A stretch of DNA of 64,000 bases, from NCBI RefSeq assembly GCF_021352225.1, contig NZ_JAAUVI010000002.1, positions 372,001 through 436,000 of the forward strand, in the 5' to 3' direction. Positions 1 through 8,385 of this stretch are shown piece by piece. The translations under genes were made by a program, and so were the position numbers. Each line of letters begins with the position of its first letter. The first letter of the stretch is position 1. The stretch comes from Methylobacterium sp. C25 (GTDB lineage Bacteria > Pseudomonadota > Alphaproteobacteria > Rhizobiales > Beijerinckiaceae). Under the pieces are notes generated by a model, which saw only the letters and a program-made list of their open reading frames with translations, had not been told where the DNA came from and did not search any database.

Positions 1-1067
1 AGCTGCCCGTTCCAGGGCCGGAAGCTCAGCGAACGACCCTTGAAGCCGCCCACCTCGAATTTCGGGCTGAGCATCAGATCCTTGATTGCGGCCGGATCGC
101 CGGACTTGAGCTGCACGGCTGCCTCGCCAACGGCATGCACGGCCATCCACCCGGCCCAGTCGACCGGCAGCATCGTGCGGCCGGCGAGCTTCTTGAAACG
201 CTGCTGGAGTTGCGCGGCCGCCCAGGCCTCGACGGCACGGCCCCAGGCGGCAGGCGTCAGCCCCTGTGTCCCGACGACAGGGCGCGGCGAGGCCGTGTTG
301 TAGACGAGGTTTGTCCCGAACTCGCCGGCCTCGTCGGCCACCGCCACGACGTCGTGCTCGGGGCCGCGTGTCACGAGGGCAAACTCGCGCAGGGCGGAGT
401 CGCGAAGATCCGCGCCGCGCGCGTCAAAGCTCGTTTCCGCGACGATCTTCGCGCCGAACTTCTTGGCGCTGCGCCGTAGCGCCTCGGCGTAGAGGCCGTC
501 CGCTGGATTGGGGCCGGAGACGAGCAGCAGCCGCGTCCAGCGCTTGAAGACCAGAAGCTGCATCAGCGCGTCGGCAAGCATGTCTCGCGACGGGATGACG
601 TGGAGCAGGCGGGCGCGGCAATCGCCGTCGCGCAGCCGGGTATCCGTGGCCCCGACATTGAGGAAGACGGTCTCCCTCCCCTCCTCCGAATCCGCCAGCG
701 CGATCACGTCGTCAGCCGGTGCGTTGACCACCACGAAGCGCGGCGGGCCGTCCTTGGCGACCTCGGCGAAAGCCGCCCGGATGTCGGCGCCCGGCTCGAC
801 GACGGTCGGCTTGAGCGTGAAGGAGAGGCCGACGAAGCGCCCGGTGGCGTTCGAATCCTTGATGCCGAGCTCGGCGCCCCTGAGCCCCTCGTCCTCGGGG
901 ATCGGGTCCTCGTTGTTGAGGGGCGTCGGGCGCTCGATCCGACGCTCGATATAGTGGATCGTGACCGGTGCCGCGGCCGGTTTAACGGCCTGGGCATCGG
1001 CCGCGCCGGCCACGAGCAAGGCAATGGCCGCCAGGGCGCATCGAAGCCCGGCTGCGCGAAAGCGCAT
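1..1067 (-). CDS. ABC transporter periplasmic substrate-binding protein of the PQQ-alcohol dehydrogenase system (3' end beyond window)
   Basis: An uninterrupted minus-strand reading frame starts at the ATG at 1067-1065 and runs off the left edge, giving 355 codons without a stop. Residues 1-26 form a signal peptide ending in A-D-A-Q-A. The rest reads as a type-1 periplasmic binding fold, with alternating strands such as RFVVVNAPADD and RLLLVSGPNPADG and a late WAGWMAVHAVGEA helix. The content matches the family of binding proteins encoded beside PQQ-dependent alcohol dehydrogenases (TIGR03863-like, from memory). The ligand is unknown, and a role in PQQ-enzyme maturation or alcohol transport is inferred only from context. 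It diverges from the quinoprotein at 1337, leaving a 269-bp shared upstream region. The C-terminus is cut by the window, not by mutation. Confidence 0.8.
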   Translation of the reverse strand, partial: MRFRAAGLRCALAAIALLVAGAADAQAVKPAAAPVTIHYIERRIERPTPLNNEDPIPEDEGLRGAELGIKDSNATGRFVGLSFTLKPTVVEPGADIRAAFAEVAKDGPPRFVVVNAPADDVIALADSEEGRETVFLNVGATDTRLRDGDCRARLLHVIPSRDMLADALMQLLVFKRWTRLLLVSGPNPADGLYAEALRRSAKKFGAKIVAETSFDARGADLRDSALREFALVTRGPEHDVVAVADEAGEFGTNLVYNTASPRPVVGTQGLTPAAWGRAVEAWAAAQLQQRFKKLAGRTMLPVDWAGWMAVHAVGEAAVQLKSGDPAAIKDLMLSPKFEVGGFKGRSLSFRPWNGQ

Positions 1068-1303
1068 CCGTCGGCCGAACGTCCGGTCTCGTCTCGACCG
1101 CATCCCGATTGGTCTCGTTTCCAACCCCGTCCCGTTTTACCGGCAGGATAGGCGCCCCCCCCCTCTCGCGGAATTGGACCAAGGTCCGAGGTTCGGCCCA
1201 GCACGTGATCTCGCGATAGCGCCACGTCCACACACGCAAGCGTGAGCCTGCGCGTTCTTGTCCACGGTGAGGCGCCCGCTACAACGAGCGGCAACCGCCG
1301 TAT

Positions 1304-1315
1304 CCATAATTATGG
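1304..1315. promoter_or_regulatory. Perfect 12-bp palindrome in the divergent intergenic region
   Basis: CCATAATTATGG is a perfect palindrome 21 bp before the ATG at 1337 and in an AT-rich pocket of otherwise GC-rich DNA. Its position between divergent genes suits an operator or the -10 area of a promoter. The ribosome-binding site for the downstream gene (GGAGGAAA) follows at about 1324. Function is inferred. Confidence 0.35.
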
Positions 1316-1336
1316 GCGGGCTCTGGAGGAAACGAC

Positions 1337-2620
1337 ATGCGAAGGTTCGGTCTCGCGTCGGTGGCGCTCGCCGCGTTCCTGGCTCCGCTCGGCGCGCTGG
1401 CGCAGAGCGCTCCCCCGGCCGCCGATGCCGGCAGCAAGGTGGACACCCTCGAGAAGCTGCAGGGCATGCAATCGACCGGCACCGCCGCCGGTGCCGAGAT
1501 CCCGCAGACCGGCAAGCGCGCCGATGCGATCCGCAAAACGCTCTCAAAGATCAAGCTGCCCGCGGGCTTCAAGATCGACCTCTATGCCATCGTGCCCGAT
1601 GCGCGTCAGATCGCCGTGGGGCCCAATGCCGGCGTACTCTTCGTCGGCACCCGCAAGACCAAGGTCTACACCGTCACCGATCGCGACAAGGACCGCGTCG
1701 CCGACGAGGTTCGCCCCTTCGCGCCGGGCGTCACCTTCCACGATCCGAACGGCGTCTGCTTCTCGCGCGATGGAGTTCTATTCATCGCCGAACTGAACCG
1801 CTTGCTGGCCTTCCCGGCCGCCGAGTTCTTCTACGAGAATCCGGACGTCGCGCTGAACGTTGTGGTGAAGCAGGGCGAACTGATCCCACCTTCGGAAGAA
1901 AGCTTCAATCACTCGGCCCACGTCTGCAAATTCGGGCCGGACGGCAAGATCTACATCGCGCTCGGCCAGCCGCATAACGTGCCGCCGAAGGAGAAGCTCG
2001 ACCTCTACCACAAGACCGGTCTCGGCGGGATCATCCGTATGGATCCGCTCGGAAAGGACCGCGAGGTCTACGCGACCGGCATCCGCAACTCGGTGGGCAT
2101 CGATTTCAGCCGCGAGGACAAGTCGCTCTGGTTCACCGACAATCAGGTCGACGGCATGGGCGACGACCAGCCGCCGGGCGAGCTGAACCGCGCCTCGAAG
2201 GCCGGCGAGAATTTCGGCTTCCCCTGGTACGGCGGCGGCAAGACCCGCACCGTCGAGTACAAGGACGAGACGCCGCCGAAGGACGTGGTCTTCCCGCAGG
2301 CCGAGATGCCCCCGCACGCGGCCGATCTCGGCATGACCTTCTACAATGCCAAGATGTTTCCCGAGAGCTATCGCGGTGGCATCTTCACCGCCGAGCACGG
2401 CTCATGGAACCGCACCCAGCCGCTCGGCGCCCGGGTGATGTTCACGCCGGTCAAGGACGGCAAGGCCGGCGAGCCGAAGCCCTTTGCCGAGGGCTGGCTC
2501 ACGGGCGACGGCGAGTATCTCGGCCGCCCGGTGGACGTGGCCGTGCTGCAGGACGGCTCGCTGCTGGTCTCGGACGACACCACCGGCGCGATCTACCGCA
2601 TCTCCTACGAGGGCAAATGA
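1337..2620 (+). CDS. Periplasmic PQQ-type sugar/sorbosone dehydrogenase-family quinoprotein
   Basis: The 427-residue protein has a signal peptide (residues 1-22, ending ALAQ). The body is a soluble glucose/L-sorbosone dehydrogenase-like beta-propeller. Visible landmarks are KLPAGFKIDLYA at the propeller start, the repeated PNGVCFSRDGVLFIAELNR and FGPDGKIYIALGQP blades, GIRNSVGIDF, WFTDNQVDGMGDD, and a C-terminal RPVDVAVLQDGSLLVSDD blade. The His in FNHSAHV and the Arg in TGIRNS fit catalytic and PQQ-contact positions of the family. The substrate cannot be read from sequence. Its stop overlaps the start of the next cytochrome c gene (ATGA), so electrons probably pass to that cytochrome. The start ATG at 1337 has a GGAGGAAA ribosome site. 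Confidence 0.8.
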   Translation: MRRFGLASVALAAFLAPLGALAQSAPPAADAGSKVDTLEKLQGMQSTGTAAGAEIPQTGKRADAIRKTLSKIKLPAGFKIDLYAIVPDARQIAVGPNAGVLFVGTRKTKVYTVTDRDKDRVADEVRPFAPGVTFHDPNGVCFSRDGVLFIAELNRLLAFPAAEFFYENPDVALNVVVKQGELIPPSEESFNHSAHVCKFGPDGKIYIALGQPHNVPPKEKLDLYHKTGLGGIIRMDPLGKDREVYATGIRNSVGIDFSREDKSLWFTDNQVDGMGDDQPPGELNRASKAGENFGFPWYGGGKTRTVEYKDETPPKDVVFPQAEMPPHAADLGMTFYNAKMFPESYRGGIFTAEHGSWNRTQPLGARVMFTPVKDGKAGEPKPFAEGWLTGDGEYLGRPVDVAVLQDGSLLVSDDTTGAIYRISYEGK

Positions 2621-2964
2621 GGGCTCGTATCCTCAAGCGGGGAGCGGCGGCCGTCACGGCCGCCATTCTCCTCGGTGCGCTCGCAGCATCGCCTGGCTCG
2701 GCCGGCGATCCTGCTGCGGGTCGCAAGCGCGCAGTCGCCTGCCAGACCTGCCACGGCATCGACGGGGTCTCGAAAATGCCGGATGCGCCGAACCTCTCGG
2801 GCCAGGTCGAGGGATATCTCGTGAAGGCTCTCACGGATTTCCGATCGGGCGCGCGAAGCAACGAGACGATGAGCCTCGTCGCCAAGGATCTGAGCGATGC
2901 GGACATCGCCAATCTCGCGGCGCATTACGCACGCATCCAGGTCGAGATCACCCCGCCCGACTGA
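2617..2964 (+). CDS. Small periplasmic c-type cytochrome, partner of the quinoprotein
   Basis: A 115-residue protein starting at an ATG that overlaps the previous stop (ATGA), so the two genes are translationally coupled. It has a signal peptide ending near residue 30 and one heme c motif CQTCH (C42, C45, H46). A later Met in the NETMSLVAKDL segment is a candidate distal ligand. The fold resembles class I cytochromes of the c553/c4 type with LSGQ and YLVKALTDFRSGAR segments. The obvious role, inferred from coupling, is accepting electrons from the quinoprotein at 1337-2620 and passing them toward the terminal oxidase. Confidence 0.85.
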   Translation: MRARILKRGAAAVTAAILLGALAASPGSAGDPAAGRKRAVACQTCHGIDGVSKMPDAPNLSGQVEGYLVKALTDFRSGARSNETMSLVAKDLSDADIANLAAHYARIQVEITPPD

Positions 2965-3002
2965 TCGGACGGCGGCCTGCACAATCCTCCCGCCCGTGGT
3001 TG

Positions 3003-3040
3003 TACCAAAGCACAATGGGTTTGCTTGAACCCCCTTGGTA
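3003..3040. promoter_or_regulatory. Nested inverted repeats upstream of the PedF-type cytochrome gene
   Basis: Outer arms TACCAA (3003-3008) and TTGGTA (3035-3040) enclose inner arms GGGTT (3017-3021) and AACCC (3028-3032). The structure lies 105-145 bp before the cytochrome start at 3146, in a 181-bp gap between operons. It could be a regulator site or an mRNA hairpin. No clear run of T follows it, so a classical terminator is less likely. Confidence 0.35.
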
Positions 3041-3145
3041 GCTTGGAACCAATCGAGATCAGCGCGTGCCAGAACGCGCCGATTTCACTCACGGCTCAGG
3101 CGACGGGCTCGCCAAAGACTGGCCGTTCAGGGAGGACAATTCGGT

Positions 3146-3571
3146 ATGACCAAGAAGCTTGCGCTCGTGGGCAGCATTCTCGCAGCGCTCGTCGTATCGA
3201 CCGGCGCCGTGTTCAGTCACGGCGATGTCCAGCCTCAGGAAATCAAGACCGATGGTCTCGATAAGCTCGGCGACGAGTGGAAGAACGAGAACCCGTATCG
3301 TGGCAACGAGACCGCCATCAAGATCGGCGCCTCCGGCTACAACCAGAACTGCGCCCGCTGCCACGGCCTGGAGGTCATCTCCGGCGGCCTCGCCCCCGAT
3401 CTGCGCTACCTCGAGAAGGGCAAGGAAGGCGACGAGTGGTTCAAGGAGCGCGTGACCCACGGCGCCATCATCAACGGCGTCACCAAGATGCCCGTATTCG
3501 CCGGAGTGCTGTCGCAGGAAGGCCTGTGGGCGATCCGCAGCTTCCTGGAATCCAAGCACATCGACAACTAG
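3146..3571 (+). CDS. pedF: Cytochrome c550, PedF type (electron acceptor of PQQ alcohol dehydrogenase)
   Basis: A 141-residue secreted cytochrome. The signal peptide spans about residues 1-24 and the single heme motif is CARCH (C69, C72, H73), with M115 in TKMPVF as the likely sixth ligand. The segments GDEWKNENPYRGNE and YNQNCARCHGLE..SGG..APDLR are hallmarks of the c550 proteins named PedF that accompany PQQ ethanol dehydrogenases. The ATG at 3146 is preferred to upstream in-frame starts because GGAGGA lies just before it and the signal peptide begins there. It is followed after 36 bp by a binding-protein gene and then ExaF, so it is the probable electron acceptor of that enzyme. Confidence 0.85.
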   Translation: MTKKLALVGSILAALVVSTGAVFSHGDVQPQEIKTDGLDKLGDEWKNENPYRGNETAIKIGASGYNQNCARCHGLEVISGGLAPDLRYLEKGKEGDEWFKERVTHGAIINGVTKMPVFAGVLSQEGLWAIRSFLESKHIDN

Positions 3572-3607
3572 GACGCGTGGCGACAGCGGCTGACGGCACC
3601 CGGACCC

Positions 3608-4456
3608 ATGCGTAGCAAGATCCTCCTCGGTTTTACGGCGCTCGCTCTCGCGGCGGCGCCGGCCATGGCCCGTCCCTTCGACGAAGTCGTGAAGGACGGC
3701 ACGCTGCGCGTGGTGCTCTATGAGCAGAACGCGCCGTTCTCCGACATGAAGGATGGCAAGCCCTACGGCATCGAGGTCGACCTCGCCGAGGCGATCGCCA
3801 AGGCGCTGAAGGTCAAGGCCGAGATCCGCCTCGTCGATGCCGGCGAGAACGTCGACGGCGACTTTCGGCTCAACCTCTGGAAGGGCGATCTCGCCGGCTC
3901 ACCGCTCGCCGACCTGATGCTGCACGTGCCGATCGACAAGCTGCTGGCGATCCGCAACGAGCAGATCTTCATGACGCGGCCCTATTACGACGAGCGGCTC
4001 GCCTTCGCGTGGCGCAAGAACGCCGTCGAGAACTTCGAGACCGTCGGCGATATCGGCAAGACGCCGATCGACGTCGAGGGCAACAGCGCCTCCGATGCCA
4101 TGCTGCTGACCGCCCAGGGTGGCCAGCTGCGGGAGAACCTGAAGCACTTCAAGAGCTTCGAAGAAGCCGCGAAGGCCTTCCTGGCCGGTGACGCGCCGAT
4201 CCTCGCCGGCACGCGCGCCAATCTCGAGGCTGCTCTGTTCGCCGCCAAGGCGTCCAAGGACGAGATCGGTATCAAGGAATTGCGGCTCGGCGGACCGGTG
4301 AAGTTGAGCTGGGAAATCGGCGGCGCGGTGAAGAGCGACTCCCGCGATCTCGGCTATGCCATTGGCGATGCGATGACTGCCATGGCCGAAAACGGCAGCT
4401 TGAAGTCGATCTTCGAGAAGTATGGCGTCGAATACGCTGCCCCGAAGGGATATTGA
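3608..4456 (+). CDS. XoxJ/MxaJ-like periplasmic binding protein associated with quinoprotein dehydrogenase
   Basis: A 282-residue type-2 periplasmic solute-binding protein. The signal peptide ends AMA-R at about residue 22. Then come TLRVVLYEQNAPFSDM, YGIEVDLAEAIAKAL, a GDIGKTPIDVEGNSASD hinge segment and a closing LKSIFEKYGVEY. Proteins of this class (MxaJ, XoxJ) sit in methanol dehydrogenase operons and are thought to help mature or activate the quinoprotein rather than transport a solute. No permease or ATPase gene is nearby, which supports that reading. It lies between the cytochrome and ExaF. The alternative is an ordinary amino-acid-type binding protein. Confidence 0.75.
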   Translation: MRSKILLGFTALALAAAPAMARPFDEVVKDGTLRVVLYEQNAPFSDMKDGKPYGIEVDLAEAIAKALKVKAEIRLVDAGENVDGDFRLNLWKGDLAGSPLADLMLHVPIDKLLAIRNEQIFMTRPYYDERLAFAWRKNAVENFETVGDIGKTPIDVEGNSASDAMLLTAQGGQLRENLKHFKSFEEAAKAFLAGDAPILAGTRANLEAALFAAKASKDEIGIKELRLGGPVKLSWEIGGAVKSDSRDLGYAIGDAMTAMAENGSLKSIFEKYGVEYAAPKGY

Positions 4457-4568
4457 TAGGCAAGCATCTTAAGCTCAAATAGAGACGGTCAGAAAAATCT
4501 TCCGGGCCAGCAAGGTCGGCGGAGGTTATTTTGCTGTTTTCTGATTTTGCTGCCTATTTGTCTTCATA

Positions 4569-4590
4569 ATAAGTGTCTTCTTATACTTAT
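4569..4590. promoter_or_regulatory. Inverted repeat ATAAGT-N10-ACTTAT upstream of exaF
   Basis: Perfect 6-bp arms (4569-4574 and 4585-4590) lie 113 bp before the exaF ATG, inside an AT-rich stretch (about 4485-4600) that contrasts with the GC-rich surroundings. The 16-bp centre-to-centre spacing suits a dimeric regulator. The 246-bp gap 4457-4702 has no gene. It shows this repeat and a strong ribosome site (AGGAGGAG) just before 4703. Regulator identity is unknown. Confidence 0.4.
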
Positions 4591-4702
4591 GGCCAATAAC
4601 CCGTCTGGCCGACTCTGACTATCGTCCTGCGCGAGGCATGCCGCTCGTCCAATAAGGAGCACCAGCTCCCCGGCAGCCAGACGTTCAAGAGGAGGAGATG
4701 TC

Positions 4703-6505
4703 ATGAGATTGCGTGACCAGTTTCTCACGGCGGCCGGGGCGCTCGCCCTGCTCGTCGGCGCGGCGGCGATGTCCGCGCCGCAGGCCAAGGAGCCGGAGAA
4801 GGCTGCGGCTTCCGGCGGCGTCAGCGATCAGGACATCCTGAACGACGCCAAGACCCCGGAAGACGTCGTCTCCTACGGCCTCGGCCCGCAGGCCCAGCGC
4901 TACAGCCCGCTCAAGGCCATCAACAAGGAGACCATCAAGGGTCTCGTCCCGGCTTATTCGTTCTCGTTCGGCGGTGAGAAGCAGCGCGGCCAGGAGAGCC
5001 AGGCGCTCGTCAAGGATGGCGTGATCTACGTCACCGGCTCGTACTCGCGCATGTACGCGATCGACTCGCGCACCGGTGAGAAGCTCTGGCAGTACGAGGC
5101 CCGCCTGCCCGAGGGCATCCTGCCCTGCTGCGACGTCGTGAACCGCGGCGCTGCGCTCTACAAGAACCTCGTGATCTTCGGCACGCTCGACGCCAAGCTT
5201 GTCGCCCTCGACCAGAAGACCGGCAAGGTCGTCTGGAAGAAGGACATCGACGATTTCAAGAGCGGCTACAGCTACACCGCTGCACCGCTCATCGTGAAGG
5301 GCAAGGTCATCACCGGCGTGTCCGGCGGTGAGTTCGGTGTCGTCGGCCGCGTCGAGGCCCGTGACGCCGAGACCGGCGAGCTCATCTGGCAGCGCCCGGT
5401 CATCGAAGGCCATATGGGCACGCTGAACGGTAAGGAATCCACGATGACCGGCAAGGTCAACGAGACCTGGCCGGGCGACATGTGGAAGTACGGCGGCGGC
5501 GCCACTTGGCTCGGCGGCACCTACGATCCCGAAACCAACCTGATCTACATGGGCACCGGCAATCCCGGCCCGTGGAACTCCTGGCTGCGTCCGGGCGACA
5601 ACAAGTGGACCGCCTCGCGCATCGCCCTCAACCCGGAGAACGGCGAGATCGTCTGGGGCTTCCAGACCACCCCGCATGACGGCTGGGACTTCGACGGCGT
5701 GAACGAATTCGTGCCGTTCGACCTCAACAAGGGCGGCAAGACCATCAAGGCCGGCGCCACCGCCGACCGTAACGGCTTCTTCTACGTCCTCGACCGCACC
5801 AACGGTAAGTTCATCTCGGCCTCTCCCTTCGTCGAGAAGATCAACTGGGCGAGCGGCATCGATGAGAACGGCCGTCCGAAGTACATCGCCGAGAACCGCC
5901 CGGGCGACCCGTCCAAGGCGACCGGCGACGAAAAGAAGGGCAAGTCCGTGTTCGCGGTGCCGAGCTTCCTCGGCGGCAAGAACTGGATGCCGATCGGCTA
6001 CAGCCCGGACACCAAGCTGTTCTACGTTCCGTCTAACGAGTGGGGCATGGACATCTGGAACGAGGCCGTCTCGTACAAGAAGGGCGCGGCCTATCTCGGC
6101 GCCGGCTTCACCATCAAGCCGGTCTTCGAGGACCATATCGGCTCGCTGAAGGCGATCGACCCGGCCACCGGCAAGGTGGTGTGGAACTACAAGAACAAGG
6201 CTCCGCTCTGGGGCGGCGTTCTGACCACGGGCGGCGGCCTCGTCTTCACCGGCACGCCGGAGGGCTTCCTGAAGGCCTTCGACGCCAAGACCGGTGAAGA
6301 GGTCTGGAAGTTCAACACGGGCACCGGCGTCGTCTCCTCCCCGATCACCTGGGAGCAGGACGGCGAGCAGTGGATCGGCGTCGCGGCCGGTTGGGGCGGT
6401 GCGGTTCCGCTCTGGGGTGGCGAGGTGGCCAAGTCCACCGCCGGCATCAACCAGGGCGGCAGCTTCTGGGCATTCAAGCTGCCGAAGAAGCTCGCGACCC
6501 GCTAA
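4703..6505 (+). CDS. exaF: PQQ- and lanthanide-type ethanol dehydrogenase (ExaF-like)
   Basis: A 600-residue periplasmic quinoprotein alcohol dehydrogenase with an eight-blade propeller. Residues 1-29 look like a signal peptide. Key features are vicinal cysteines C142-C143 (disulfide next to PQQ), metal-site E210 (SGGEFG) and N287 (TGNPGPWN), catalytic D329, and a second aspartate D331 two residues later (GWDFDGVN). The extra aspartate is the known mark of lanthanide-dependent enzymes, where calcium enzymes carry Ala. Tryptophan-docking repeats recur ([28 protein letters not shown]). The sequence differs from XoxF methanol dehydrogenase and agrees with ExaF, the lanthanide ethanol dehydrogenase of M. 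extorquens. Substrate range is inferred. It has its own upstream region and lies after cytochrome and binding-protein genes, with a response regulator downstream. Confidence 0.88.
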   Translation: MRLRDQFLTAAGALALLVGAAAMSAPQAKEPEKAAASGGVSDQDILNDAKTPEDVVSYGLGPQAQRYSPLKAINKETIKGLVPAYSFSFGGEKQRGQESQALVKDGVIYVTGSYSRMYAIDSRTGEKLWQYEARLPEGILPCCDVVNRGAALYKNLVIFGTLDAKLVALDQKTGKVVWKKDIDDFKSGYSYTAAPLIVKGKVITGVSGGEFGVVGRVEARDAETGELIWQRPVIEGHMGTLNGKESTMTGKVNETWPGDMWKYGGGATWLGGTYDPETNLIYMGTGNPGPWNSWLRPGDNKWTASRIALNPENGEIVWGFQTTPHDGWDFDGVNEFVPFDLNKGGKTIKAGATADRNGFFYVLDRTNGKFISASPFVEKINWASGIDENGRPKYIAENRPGDPSKATGDEKKGKSVFAVPSFLGGKNWMPIGYSPDTKLFYVPSNEWGMDIWNEAVSYKKGAAYLGAGFTIKPVFEDHIGSLKAIDPATGKVVWNYKNKAPLWGGVLTTGGGLVFTGTPEGFLKAFDAKTGEEVWKFNTGTGVVSSPITWEQDGEQWIGVAAGWGGAVPLWGGEVAKSTAGINQGGSFWAFKLPKKLATR

Positions 6506-6524
6506 GGCGACACTCAACAGGCTT

Positions 6525-6554
6525 TCGGGACGGGGCTCTCATGCCCTGTCCCGA
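6525..6554 (+). terminator. Strong stem-loop after exaF
   Basis: Arms TCGGGACGGGGC (6525-6536) and GCCCTGTCCCGA (6543-6554) pair with one mismatch/bulge around a 6-nt loop, 20 bp after the exaF stop. No T-run follows, so it may protect the 3' end of the exaF mRNA or act with weak termination. Confidence 0.5.
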
Positions 6555-6643
6555 TCGCCACCTTCCAAAACCATTCCGCGACGGGGCTGCTCCCCTGAGC
6601 AGTTCATTGCCGGAACGGACATTTCGCCGATCATTGGGTAGGC

Positions 6644-7417
6644 ATGTCGCCGATCATGCAGACCGTACGCGCAAACGAGACGATTTCTCCTTCGGTTGGA
6701 GATATGCTCACCCCGGACCAGGGTATCGAGACCCGGCCGGAGGGCGTCGCGTTGCACCTTCTCATCGTCGACGATCACCCCCTGTTTCGCGAGGCGCTCG
6801 CGAGCGCGATCACTCTCGCCTTCCCCCAGGCGCGCCTAGAAGAGGCAGACGGCATCCGCTCCGCCTGCGACCTGCTCGCCAAGACGCCGACCATCGACCT
6901 GACGTTGCTCGATCTCTCCATGCAGGGCGTCACCGGCTTCGATGGCCTCGTCACGATCCGCACCCGCTTTCCCCGCATTCCGATCCTGATCGTCTCGGGG
7001 CTGGAAGATCCGCGCATCATGCGTGAGGCCGTCCATCATGGTGCCGCCGGCTTCGTGCCCAAGGCGGTGGATAAGGCCACGCTGACCCGCGCGATTTCGG
7101 AGGTGATGAACGGTGCCCTGTTCATGCCGCCGGAACTCGCCGGCAGCCCCGATCCGCTCCCGGCCCGCGCTAAGAAGACCCCGCTCGCCGAGCGCGTCGC
7201 TCTGCTGACGCCGCAGCAAATGCGTGTGCTGATGATGATCCGCCAGGGCAAGCTCAATAAGCAGATCGCTCACGAACTGCAGGTGGGCGATTCCACCGTG
7301 AAGGCCCACGTCTCCGAAATCCTGCGCAAGCTCGAAGTGATCAGCCGGACGCAGATTGTGATCGAGACGGCCTATATGGATTTCGACCAGAGCAACGGCT
7401 CGTTCACGGCGGGATAG
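6644..7417 (+). CDS. LuxR/NarL-family response regulator next to exaF
   Basis: A 257-residue two-component regulator. The receiver domain spans about 38-155, with the acidic pair in LLIVDDHP (near 43-44) and phosphoacceptor D90 in TLLDLSM. The C-terminal helix-turn-helix lies at about 185-250 (LTPQQMRVL, NKQIAHELQVGDSTVKAHVSEILRKL). The first 35 residues are poorly structured, and the in-frame ATGs at 6656 and 6704 are other possible starts. No histidine kinase is adjacent. Similar NarL-type regulators (ExaE, AgmR/ErbR) control PQQ-ethanol oxidation genes in Pseudomonas, so control of the exaF locus is a reasonable inference. Confidence 0.85.
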   Translation: MSPIMQTVRANETISPSVGDMLTPDQGIETRPEGVALHLLIVDDHPLFREALASAITLAFPQARLEEADGIRSACDLLAKTPTIDLTLLDLSMQGVTGFDGLVTIRTRFPRIPILIVSGLEDPRIMREAVHHGAAGFVPKAVDKATLTRAISEVMNGALFMPPELAGSPDPLPARAKKTPLAERVALLTPQQMRVLMMIRQGKLNKQIAHELQVGDSTVKAHVSEILRKLEVISRTQIVIETAYMDFDQSNGSFTAG

Positions 7418-7514
7418 GAGCCGCTCCGCTCCTGCGAGCGCCCTCAAACGCCTCCGGTTCAGCGGGTCTCTGTTCAGAGGCGCGCCTGAGCCGGCGCACC
7501 CTTCCCTTAGAGAG

Positions 7515-7541
7515 GGGCCGCGGGTGTTTACACCGCGGCCC
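7515..7541 (-). terminator. GC-rich hairpin spanning the cheR stop codon
   Basis: GGGCCGCGG (7515-7523) and CCGCGGCCC (7533-7541) are perfect 9-bp arms around a loop that includes the cheR stop (7528-7530). It sits between the convergent response regulator and cheR genes, so it may reduce read-through in both directions. No T-run is present. Confidence 0.4.
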
Positions 7542-8385
7542 GCATTGGGGGCGCGGGATGCGCCGCTGCGGTCGAGGCGACGCTCTTGCGGTAGAGCCCG
7601 CGATTGGCGCCGTCCGGCACGAGTGCGTCGGTGAGGCCGATCACGGTCTCGGCGGCCCCGAGCAGGACTGCCCCGTCCGGTGCGAGCGCCTTGGCGATCC
7701 GCCGCAGCACATCGCTCTTCGTAGGCATGTCGAAATAGATCAGCACGTTGCGGCAGAAAACGATGTCGAACGTGCCGAGATGGTCGAAGGGCTGGAGGAG
7801 ATTCAGCGGCCGGAAGTCGATCATGCTGCCGAGGGCCGGATCAATGCGCCAGCGGTCCCCCTGCTGCGAGAAGTATTTGACGAGGAGCTGGGCGGGCAGA
7901 CCGCGCTGCACCTCGAAGTGGCTGTAGAAGCCGGCCTTGGCCTTTTCCAGCACTTCGGTCGAGAGGTCGGTGGCGACGATCTCGATGTGCCAGCCAGCGA
8001 GCCGCGGCGCGGCCTCCTTGAGCAGCATCGCGAGCGAGTAAGGCTCCTGCCCACTTGAGGCCGCCGCGCTCCAGATGCGCAGGCGCCGGGTCGCAGCGCG
8101 CGCCGTGATCGCGCGCGGCAGCAGCACGTCGCGGAACATGTCGAACGGGGTCCGGTCGCGGAAGAAGAAGGTCTCGTTCGTGGTCATAGCCTCGACCACG
8201 GCCTGCTCGATGTCGCGGCGCGAGGCCCTCAGCGCCGTGCACAGATCGTTGAGCGTCGCGAGGTTGAAGCGACGGCAGATGGGATTCAGCCGGCTCTCGA
8301 CGAGGTAGAGCTTCTCGGGTCCGAGCGCGAGGCCGGAGCGGTCCTTCAGGTAGGTCCGCAGGAAGTCGAAGGCGGGGTCGCTCAT
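7528..8385 (-). CDS. cheR: Chemoreceptor glutamate methyltransferase CheR
   Basis: A 285-residue SAM-dependent methyltransferase that methylates glutamates of chemoreceptors. The N-terminal all-alpha domain (about 1-85: FLRTYLKDRSGLAL) contacts the receptor. The catalytic domain carries the SAM motif SAAASSGQEPYSLAML, then FDIVFCRNVLIYFD and the terminal GAAETVIGL segment. The ATG at 8385 (MSDPAFDF) is chosen over an upstream frame extension because it overlaps the cheB stop by 4 bp, as expected for coupled genes. It is last in the cheA-W-Y-B-R operon. No methyl-accepting receptor gene is in the window. Confidence 0.93.
   Translation of the reverse strand: MSDPAFDFLRTYLKDRSGLALGPEKLYLVESRLNPICRRFNLATLNDLCTALRASRRDIEQAVVEAMTTNETFFFRDRTPFDMFRDVLLPRAITARAATRRLRIWSAAASSGQEPYSLAMLLKEAAPRLAGWHIEIVATDLSTEVLEKAKAGFYSHFEVQRGLPAQLLVKYFSQQGDRWRIDPALGSMIDFRPLNLLQPFDHLGTFDIVFCRNVLIYFDMPTKSDVLRRIAKALAPDGAVLLGAAETVIGLTDALVPDGANRGLYRKSVASTAAAHPAPPMRAAV

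Noticed and set aside
4685..6517. 610-residue open frame antisense to exaF
   Set aside because: It mirrors the codon bias of exaF (GC-rich third positions give long antisense frames), has repetitive composition, and matches no family; exaF has full catalytic motifs.
6600..6640. EcfG promoter before the exaF-linked response regulator
   Set aside because: A GGAAC occurs (from about 6614) but no GTT is found 16-17 bp later.
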